Source: Xenorhabdus japonica (GTDB lineage: Bacteria > Pseudomonadota > Gammaproteobacteria > Enterobacterales > Enterobacteriaceae). Taken from it: 64,000 nucleotides of DNA. Made by a program: the position numbers and the translations under genes. Within the stretch, counting starts at the first letter, position 1. Every line of letters begins with the position of its first letter. The notes under the pieces were generated by a model, which was not told the DNA's origin, made no database searches, and saw nothing but the letters and a program-made list of their open reading frames with translations. This document shows positions 57,741-64,000 of the stretch, piece after piece. Location: positions 1 to 64,000 of the forward strand of contig NZ_FOVO01000004.1 of the NCBI RefSeq assembly GCF_900115195.1, read 5' to 3'.

Positions 57741-58190
57741 TTATTCAAAAGATATGCTCATTTGCCCAGTCAGCAGGGGCATAAAGTCATCTTGAATAAA
57801 TGGCAAGATGGTTTCGCCACCATTGGTTGACAAATTGCGTCAGAGAATGCCCGATTTGACTGGCTTCTTCTTCTGAATGGAGACGTTTTAGCCAGTCCAA
57901 TGGAATATAGCTCGCCATGCTGGCTGGTTTCGATATCCAGAGACACCCATTTCAAATCAGGCCGATAGGCGGGATTGGGTTTCATTTGATAACTTATGTC
58001 GGATTTGTGGCTGAACCAAACGGGAGCAGTAGTAAAGCGCTCCATCATAAACCTATCGGGTGGGCGGATATCTGTTTCGTAGAGGAGAATACCCTGCTCC
58101 CTGAGCGCTTTTTCCAGATGTTGCAATTGACGATATTGTAATCAATATTGCGCCGAAACAGGCTGACGATTGAAATCTTTCAATGGCAAT
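57741..58190 (-). pseudogene. polB: Internally deleted remnant of polB (DNA polymerase II)
   Basis: Two pieces of one gene in the same orientation. The upstream piece (about 57893-58190) reads L-P-L-K-D-F-N-R-Q-P, then D-I-R-P-P-D-R-F-M-M-E-R-F and W-V-S-L-D-I-E-T, the exonuclease I motif; it contains an in-frame TGA (58142-58144) where E. coli has a cysteine codon. The downstream piece (about 57741-57835) reads I-L-P-F-I-Q-D-D-F and L-L-T-G-Q-M, matching the very C-terminus of E. coli PolB (I-L-P-F-I-E-D-N-F, L-M-T-G-Q-L). Everything between, including the polymerase domain, is gone; E. coli PolB has 783 residues. No functional enzyme can be made. Confidence 0.85.
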
Positions 58191-58300
58191 GTCTTTATTT
58201 CACATTGCCGCTCCTACGTTAGTAGAGGTTTTGCTTTAGGCAAATCACATTGAGGAATAAAGGCAACTGCTTTTTGACGGGCCACTTGTTGGGGGAGATA

Positions 58301-59710
58301 ATGAAAAATGGGTTAACTAAAAAGCAAATGGAATTGCTCACCAGTTTTGATAAAGAAAAACTGCTTGAAATTATTCAAGTCATTATTACGAATAATGAAC
58401 AGGCTAAAACCACATTAAGTAGTGGCTACCTGTTGGAACCGAAAGATATTTTGAAACTGATAGAAAAAGAATATAAAAAATGCACTAAAAGCCAGCGATT
58501 CCTTGATTATCATGAAGCTGATATCTTCTTTAAAGAACTACATAAAATGATGGCTCCGCTGCTTAATAATGCGATATCAAAGGCACCGAAAGAGTCGGAA
58601 ATACTATTGGAGAAAATAGTGCTGGATTTTGACCGTGTGGCTGAAACTAAGGATACGTCAAGCGGTGGCTGGCAGGATTATTACTTTTATGTAATTGAAA
58701 CGTGGGTAAAAGCACTTGCCTTACAAAAAGATGTCGATAAGGCTGTTGTTGCGAATAAGCTTTTTAATATCGCCCAAAAAACTTATTTTTGTTTTAACGA
58801 GACTTTCTTGCTTAATTACAAAAATGACTTTGGTCTGGCAACATTTCAATTACTGCGGGATCTCTTTTATCAACATAAAGAGTATAGAGAAGCCATAGCT
58901 ATCAGCAAGGCTCTCAATGATATGGATTTCCTGAAAATGATGATTGATCAAGATATTGAATCCGCTTCAATAATTACAGCTTATCTGGCTTATGCAGAAT
59001 TGCTGATTGAAGATGTCCGGGCGGATGAAGCTATTGTGGTATTGGAGAATTTTCGAAAAGATCATGAAATTCAGCGATCCAGATACTATGATGTACTGAT
59101 GTCGCTATTAATTAAAGCCAATATTGAAGAAGGCCAGAAAGAAAAAGCAAAAGAACTTTGCTTTGAAGCCTTCCAAAATGACTACAGCTATAAATTTTAT
59201 GAATTATATGAAAGTCTGATTGACGAAAGTGAAAGAGTGCAGGCGATACAATTATTTCTGGATAGCAGTAGAAAAGATGGAGATTTCCAATATATTTGTT
59301 TCTTGGTCGAAATGAAGAAATTTGATCTTCTCAATGAATATATTCTGACGCTCGAAGAGGAAGATAAAGCCAATATTGTGGAAACTTTCGGCCATAAATT
59401 GGCTAGGGAAGGTTCAACTGGGCTGGATAAATGCGGATTTGCTCATTCTGCGATATTTTTGCGACGAGCATTGGTCAGTGAGGTTCTAAATCGCGGTGCA
59501 AGTAAATATTACAAATATGCTGTTTCTGATCTGAAAAAGAGCTTTGACTATAGCCAAAAGCTATCAGATTGGCAGGGGCTTGATATGCATGAAACTTATC
59601 TAAACGGATTGTATGAAAAGCATAAAAGAAAAGTTTCATTCTGGGCCTTGGTAGAAGAAAAAATTAAAAACGTTTCAGTTGGTAAAGGTAGTGTGCATTA
59701 CGAAAAGTGA
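58301..59710 (+). CDS. Helical-repeat protein of unknown function (DUF6880-like)
   Basis: A 469-residue soluble, highly helical, Lys/Glu-rich protein. The N-terminal part (L-E-P-K-D-I-L-K-L-I-E-K, then F-L-D-Y-H-E-A-D-I-F-F) recalls DUF6880-type proteins, and the rest looks like tetratricopeptide-style helix pairs; this resemblance is from memory and tentative. No catalytic motif, signal peptide or membrane segment is seen. ATG 58301 is preferred over the open frame from 58250 because G-G-G-G-G-A-G-A lies directly upstream. The gene is more AT-rich than its neighbours and stands alone between the polB remnant and an ArnT-like gene, so it looks acquired. Confidence 0.75.
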   Translation: MKNGLTKKQMELLTSFDKEKLLEIIQVIITNNEQAKTTLSSGYLLEPKDILKLIEKEYKKCTKSQRFLDYHEADIFFKELHKMMAPLLNNAISKAPKESEILLEKIVLDFDRVAETKDTSSGGWQDYYFYVIETWVKALALQKDVDKAVVANKLFNIAQKTYFCFNETFLLNYKNDFGLATFQLLRDLFYQHKEYREAIAISKALNDMDFLKMMIDQDIESASIITAYLAYAELLIEDVRADEAIVVLENFRKDHEIQRSRYYDVLMSLLIKANIEEGQKEKAKELCFEAFQNDYSYKFYELYESLIDESERVQAIQLFLDSSRKDGDFQYICFLVEMKKFDLLNEYILTLEEEDKANIVETFGHKLAREGSTGLDKCGFAHSAIFLRRALVSEVLNRGASKYYKYAVSDLKKSFDYSQKLSDWQGLDMHETYLNGLYEKHKRKVSFWALVEEKIKNVSVGKGSVHYEK

Positions 59711-59973
59711 TAATTTAACTGCTGATAATTAAATATATTTACTATCACTCGAGGAGGAATAATTAAATTCCTCCTTTATTCAGGTTGCTGCTTTGTGGGT
59801 TAAAAAGATGGAAGGAGGGAGATTATTTATAATGGATGATTTTTATCAGAAATAGACTAATAATTAAAGCTATTTTGAGTTGATCAAAGTTGTTAAGCAT
59901 TCCGTTATCGCACTTAAGCATCTTTTGTTATTAAATCCAAGAGAAAACGAAAGTCAATTGAATCTGGTAAACC

Positions 59974-61680
59974 ATGATGAATAATCCAAACAAATTGAGT
60001 CAAACAGATATCAAAGCATTACTGTTATTTATCACTTTCATGCTGCTGTATTTGTTACCGGGTATTTATGGGCATACCCCTTGGAAACAAGATGAAAATT
60101 ACAGTTTTGGCATTATTCAAACCATGTATGAAACAGGAAATTGGTTGGTAACAATGAATGCGGGGCAACCTTTTATGGAAAAGCCTCCTTTGTATTATTG
60201 GACTGCAACTTCATTCATCCATTTGTTATCTCACTGGCTTACGATGCATGATGCAGCCAGAACAGCCAGTTTATTTTTTTCAGTGATCAATTTTTCTTTT
60301 TTTATTCTGTTGGCTCGTCGTGTATTTGATGTCAAAAACTTTACAGACAGTAGGCTATGGATAGCCTTTGCTTTGTATGCAAGTGCTCCCGGATTGGTTC
60401 GTCACAGTCACGATATGTTTACTGATACCGCATTAATAACAGGAACAACCATCGGATTATATGGTTTGCTGGGATTAATCAAAAACGAAAAAACAAGTTA
60501 CTCTTGTTTATGGTTAATCATTGGTACAACTGTAACGTTATTATCAAAAGGGGTATTTATTCCCGGATTACTATGGATTTGCCTTGTTCTGGCTCCTATT
60601 TTTCTTAAACATTGTCGAGCCAAGTATTATTGGCTAAGTGCTTTATTGTCAGGAATAATTGCACTGATTTTAATTCTGCCGTGGCCAGTTATGCTATTGA
60701 TTGAACATCCCGATTTATTCAAAGTTTGGTTTTGGGATAATAATATCGGTCGATTTTTAGGTTTTTCTGTTGAAGATCTTGGTGCAAGAGGGAATTTGAC
60801 AATAATCCCTGAAGCAGTGCTATTTTTTGCCTTGCCATCAGGAATATTGGCTTTCATCTTTATATTAATGAATCCAATTAAGATCCTGTCGGATAAACAT
60901 TATTTCCTTTGCGCGGCGTTTGTTGTATTAGGAGTTGTTTTATTGCAAATATCAGCTTCTGGTCGTGCATTATATTTATTACCCTTTATTGCACCAATGG
61001 CAATTTTAGCTACAGAAACATTCATTAAATTACCTAAGTTAATCTATAGATATTTAACCATATTCTCCTCTACACTTTGGTCTATTCTGATTATATTTTT
61101 ATGGGGCTGTTACTTTTTATCGCTTTCCTCTGATTACAAGCATTGGTTAGCGCCGTTTGGCAGATGGTTGCCAATGAGTTATCAGATGCATTTTTCAGGA
61201 TTTATCATTGCCATCGCTGTTTTTATAACCGCTGTATGGATGGCGAAAAATTGGCTTCTATCTAAATCACCCGCCTTGCGTGCTGCTCAAAATTGGGTTT
61301 TAGGTATCGCTACCGTTTGGGGATTAGTATTTACGCTATTTGTTGGCTGGATTGATTACGCTAAGGGTTATAAAGAGGTATTTCTTGATCTAAAACACAA
61401 ATTAGCTGGCGTTTATCAAGTTAATAATTGTATGGCATCGTATAATATTGGCGAATCTGAAGCGCCAATGCTTTATTATTTTGCTCATGTCTTGCATCAA
61501 CAACAGAGTAAATTTGAAACGCCTGAAAAATGCGATTGGTTGATTGTGTTATCCGAAGAAATAGAACCTGCTCCTAAAGGCATGATGCTATTTTGGCATG
61601 GGAATAGGCCCGATGAGGATCGTGAAAATTTAGTTGTATATAAGAAAGTGGCGTTAGGTAATATAGAAAGTGGTGAGTAA
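59974..61680 (+). CDS. ArnT-like GT-C family glycosyltransferase
   Basis: A 568-residue polytopic inner-membrane protein with about twelve hydrophobic segments. The first periplasmic loop has P-W-K-Q-D-E (Asp40-Glu41) and M-E-K-P-P-L-Y-Y-W (Glu69-Lys70), the catalytic-loop signatures of the ArnT/PMT_2 family, which use polyprenyl-phosphate sugars. Homologues add 4-amino-arabinose or other sugars to lipid A or glycans. No arn biosynthesis genes are nearby, so the donor sugar is open. It is AT-rich, stands alone with its own terminator, and occupies the place of the arabinose genes of E. coli. Confidence 0.83.
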   Translation: MMNNPNKLSQTDIKALLLFITFMLLYLLPGIYGHTPWKQDENYSFGIIQTMYETGNWLVTMNAGQPFMEKPPLYYWTATSFIHLLSHWLTMHDAARTASLFFSVINFSFFILLARRVFDVKNFTDSRLWIAFALYASAPGLVRHSHDMFTDTALITGTTIGLYGLLGLIKNEKTSYSCLWLIIGTTVTLLSKGVFIPGLLWICLVLAPIFLKHCRAKYYWLSALLSGIIALILILPWPVMLLIEHPDLFKVWFWDNNIGRFLGFSVEDLGARGNLTIIPEAVLFFALPSGILAFIFILMNPIKILSDKHYFLCAAFVVLGVVLLQISASGRALYLLPFIAPMAILATETFIKLPKLIYRYLTIFSSTLWSILIIFLWGCYFLSLSSDYKHWLAPFGRWLPMSYQMHFSGFIIAIAVFITAVWMAKNWLLSKSPALRAAQNWVLGIATVWGLVFTLFVGWIDYAKGYKEVFLDLKHKLAGVYQVNNCMASYNIGESEAPMLYYFAHVLHQQQSKFETPEKCDWLIVLSEEIEPAPKGMMLFWHGNRPDEDRENLVVYKKVALGNIESGE

Positions 61681-61694
61681 GGTATATGTATTAG

Positions 61695-61712
61695 TGGCCG
61701 TTTAAGCGGCCA
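61695..61712. terminator. Hairpin between the ArnT-like gene and thiQ
   Basis: A 6-bp stem T-G-G-C-C-G / C-G-G-C-C-A, followed by T-T-T on the plus strand, lies 15 bp after the ArnT-like gene. Short stem, so moderate support. Confidence 0.5.
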
Positions 61713-61782
61713 TTTCGGGTTATTGGTAGGTGGTTGTTTATTTAATTTGCTTATTATCATTGAATTTATCTAATTCAGTAAT

Positions 61783-62478
61783 TCAACCTATTCCCAAAAT
61801 CACCGCCTCATCAACCTCTCCACTTACTAACTTCTCCGTTGCCCCATGATAATGAATTTCTCCATCGACAATCAGCAAAGAATGCGGAGCAATTTTTGCT
61901 GCATCATCAAGATTATGGGACACCATTAATAAGGTAATTTGTCGTTCACTGCATATTTGATTCAGCAATTCCAGCATTTCATTACGCAAAGCAGGATCAA
62001 GTGCCGAAAATGGCTCATCCAGCAATAAAATTGGTTGATGGCGGACTAAACAGCGAGCCAGTGCCGCCCGCTGGCGTTGTCCGCCAGAAAGTTGAGCGGG
62101 TAGGCGAGGCAAGCACTCCTCCAGCGACACTTGTGTGGCAATCTGTTGGAGCGTTTCCTTTTGCTCAGTACTCAACCGCAATCCGGGATGCAATCCCAAA
62201 CCAATATTTTGCTCAATGGTTAAGTGGGAAAACAGGTTATTTTCCTGAAACAACATCGAAACAGGTCGTTTAGAAGGTGGGGTATTTGTGTGATTTTCGC
62301 CATCCAGCCAGATATTGCCTTGTTCTGGAAACTGGAATCCCGCGATTAAACTTAATAATGTGCTTTTACCCGCTCCGCTTGGACCGAGGATCGCAATGCG
62401 TTCTCCGGCTTTAACGTTCACACTAAAATGCATGGCAAGGTGTTCATAGGTATAAGTGACATTTTCAAGTTTAATCAT
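61783..62478 (-). CDS. thiQ: Thiamine ABC transporter ATP-binding protein ThiQ
   Basis: A 231-residue ABC ATPase (232 in E. coli) that powers import of thiamine and thiamine pyrophosphate. Walker A is G-P-S-G-A-G-K-S-T at 32-40; the L-S-G-G-Q signature and L-L-L-D-E-P Walker B follow, with the switch His in V-S-H-N-L. The frame opens at 62502, but ATG 62478 gives the conserved start and overlaps the thiP stop by 8 bp, as usual in the thiBPQ operon. Confidence 0.95.
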   Translation of the reverse strand: MIKLENVTYTYEHLAMHFSVNVKAGERIAILGPSGAGKSTLLSLIAGFQFPEQGNIWLDGENHTNTPPSKRPVSMLFQENNLFSHLTIEQNIGLGLHPGLRLSTEQKETLQQIATQVSLEECLPRLPAQLSGGQRQRAALARCLVRHQPILLLDEPFSALDPALRNEMLELLNQICSERQITLLMVSHNLDDAAKIAPHSLLIVDGEIHYHGATEKLVSGEVDEAVILGIG

Positions 62479-64000
62479 GGCGTCGGCTCGGTAAGCGTTC
62501 AATCACAGTGAATAAAATAAAACAAAGCAAAAGCAGTAGGAATGCGGTTACTGCACCATCCTGACTACGATATGCCCCGATTTGTTGATACAAGTAATAA
62601 GGCAAGGTACGGAAATCTTCGTTGCCAAATAATGCAACAACCCCAAAATCTCCAATTGATAATACACAGGCAAAAGCCAGCGCCTGCGCTAATGGGATTT
62701 TTAATGCCTTAAGCTCAATCCAGCGCAGGCGGTGAAATCCTTGAATATTAAGGGAGCGACATAGGGGATTGTAACGCTCCGCCAGATAGCGCATCGGATT
62801 TTCCAACACTTTTAGGGCATAGGGGATTGCCATCAGGGCGTTGGTCAAGATGACCAATCCGTAAGGTGATTGAGGTATACCAATGGTGGTGTTCAGCAGG
62901 AGGAAAAATCCCGTGGCAAGGACAATTCCCGGCATGGCAAGGATCAACAAGCCACTGGTTTCCATTGCTTGTCCCCATCGGGAAGAGTGACGCAAGCGTA
63001 ATTCGCGGCTGCTCCATAGTAGCATCATGGTCAGAATGACACACAGCAATCCTGCCCCCAATGCAATGATGATGGAAGTTGTTAGAGCCTGCCATAAAGC
63101 AGGTTGGCTTAAGACACTAAAAATACCACGGTTCAGGCCATCAACTATTACTGCCAATAACGGAGGAAGTAACAGCAGTAAAGCGATGCCAATCAGTAAA
63201 CCATCAGACAATTTTCGCAGCCATGAATCCTGTGGATTACGCCATTGTTGTTGATGCCCATAACCAACAGAAAGTACGCCCTTGAGCTTTTGGCTAAGGA
63301 GCACTAAACCGAGGCAACAAAAAAGTTGTATTAAGGCAAGCAGGGCAGCATGACCAAGATCATAGTCATAACTAATGGCCTGATAAATGGCAAGTTCAAT
63401 GGTCGTTGCTGCCGGGCCTCCCCCCAGGGCAAGGACGGTTGCGAAACTGGCAAAGCACAGCATGAAAATTAATGCGCCGGTCGGCAAAATCTGGCGGCGC
63501 AGATAAGGCCACTCGATAAAACGAAAATGTTGCCATTCATTCATACCAAGCTGGGCAGCGAGTTGACGCTGCTCAATAGCAATACTTTCCAGAGATTGCA
63601 GTAATAACCGTGTTGCCATTGGCGTATTGAAGAAAATATGTGCCAGCAAAATGCCTTGCAACCCGTAAGGGGTAAAACGATATTCAACGCCTATCCATTG
63701 GAAAATATTTGCCAGCCAGCCGGTTTGACCATAAACGGTAAGAATGCCAAACAGAGCGACTAAAACGGGAAGAATCAATGTCATGGCGCATAAGCGCAGA
63801 AATAGTATCTTTCCCGGAAAATGGCGACGGTAAAGTGCCCGTGCCAGAAAAATGGCAGGGGTTACCGAGAAGACAGCAGATAAAAATGCCTGCCAGAAAG
63901 TAAACTGAATGACATGCCAGAGATAACTGTCATTTAAAAATTCCCGCCAATGGCTTTCAGGCGCATTGAGCCACAGTGCCCCGAATGCTGACAGGGCAAC
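62471..64000 (-). CDS. thiP: Thiamine ABC transporter permease ThiP (5' end beyond the window)
   Basis: At least 509 codons of the permease; E. coli ThiP has 536, so roughly the first 27 residues lie beyond the right edge. The reading frame is unbroken from 63784 to 64000 and encodes the conserved N-terminal part ([14 protein letters not shown] and R-A-L-Y-R-R), so an internal ATG at 63784 is not the start. The protein has about twelve membrane segments in two homologous halves, each with an EAA-type loop contacting ThiQ. thiB is expected just outside the window. Confidence 0.94.
   Translation of the reverse strand, partial: VALSAFGALWLNAPESHWREFLNDSYLWHVIQFTFWQAFLSAVFSVTPAIFLARALYRRHFPGKILFLRLCAMTLILPVLVALFGILTVYGQTGWLANIFQWIGVEYRFTPYGLQGILLAHIFFNTPMATRLLLQSLESIAIEQRQLAAQLGMNEWQHFRFIEWPYLRRQILPTGALIFMLCFASFATVLALGGGPAATTIELAIYQAISYDYDLGHAALLALIQLFCCLGLVLLSQKLKGVLSVGYGHQQQWRNPQDSWLRKLSDGLLIGIALLLLLPPLLAVIVDGLNRGIFSVLSQPALWQALTTSIIIALGAGLLCVILTMMLLWSSRELRLRHSSRWGQAMETSGLLILAMPGIVLATGFFLLLNTTIGIPQSPYGLVILTNALMAIPYALKVLENPMRYLAERYNPLCRSLNIQGFHRLRWIELKALKIPLAQALAFACVLSIGDFGVVALFGNEDFRTLPYYLYQQIGAYRSQDGAVTAFLLLLLCFILFTVIERLPSRRHD

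Noticed and set aside
57696-57794. Short plus-strand frame after a purine-rich site downstream of polB
   Set aside because: Only about 32 codons, antisense to the polB C-terminal remnant, with no recognisable features.
57770-58126. Intact 118-residue protein in the polB region
   Set aside because: It needs a TTG start inside clear polB homology, is preceded in frame by TGA at a conserved cysteine position, and loses all PolB similarity after the exonuclease motif.
62471-63784. Shortened ThiP starting at the ATG at 63784
   Set aside because: The frame continues without a stop to the window edge and encodes conserved ThiP sequence, so the gene is simply cut by the window.

Overview
The window looks like chromosome from a member of the Enterobacterales, most likely Xenorhabdus or a close Morganellaceae relative. 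The housekeeping genes are near-identical in arrangement and motifs to their Escherichia coli counterparts, the DNA is moderately AT-rich, and the left end carries an aryl polyene (APE) pigment cluster of the kind described from Xenorhabdus. The genus is inferred from memory of gene content, not from a database search.

Left arm (1-11.2 kb): thirteen tightly packed, often overlapping minus-strand genes match apeB to apeN in order: methyltransferase, chain-length factor, acyltransferase, two acyl carrier proteins, membrane protein, aryl-AMP ligase, dehydratase, glycosyltransferase/acyltransferase fusion, thioesterase, LolA-like carrier, MMPL exporter and DUF3261 lipoprotein. The remaining ketosynthase, ketoreductase and dehydratase genes are expected beyond the left edge. 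Together they would build a polyene on an aryl starter, attach it to a lipid and move it to the outer membrane. The cluster faces the 3' end of a tRNA-Ile(CAU) gene. Between them lie a small lipoprotein gene, a truncated hicB antitoxin remnant and what looks like an insertion-sequence end, suggesting a decayed island boundary.

Core block A (12.5-45.2 kb): a GNAT gene, the macromolecular-synthesis genes rpoD-dnaG-rpsU, divergent tsaD, a zinc alcohol dehydrogenase, plsY/folB, cca, ygiM, ygiF, glnE, hldE, ubiK, FMN-riboswitch-controlled ribB, ygiD, ygiC, ygiB, tolC, nudF, cpdA, yqiA, parE, parC, plsC and sufI. This follows the E. coli 66-68 minute region with losses: no mug, uppP or yqiB in the expected places.

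Core block B (45.5-64 kb): folA, apaH-apaG-rsmA-pdxA-surA-lptD, djlA, rluA, rapA, then thiQ and thiP. This follows the E. coli 1-minute region, so a synteny junction lies near 45.2-45.5 kb. Between rapA and thiQ, where E. coli has polB and the arabinose genes, there is a gutted polB pseudogene, an unrecognised helical protein gene and an ArnT-like glycosyltransferase gene.

The observations most worth checking are: reductive changes in conserved genes (cca without its HD catalytic motif, ygiF with a shortened CHAD domain, polB joined head to tail after an internal deletion); glycine at the ParC position equivalent to E. coli Ser80; and at least ten short tandem duplications (units of about 14-18 bp), most of them just outside genes and one duplicating the last four codons and stop of rapA.
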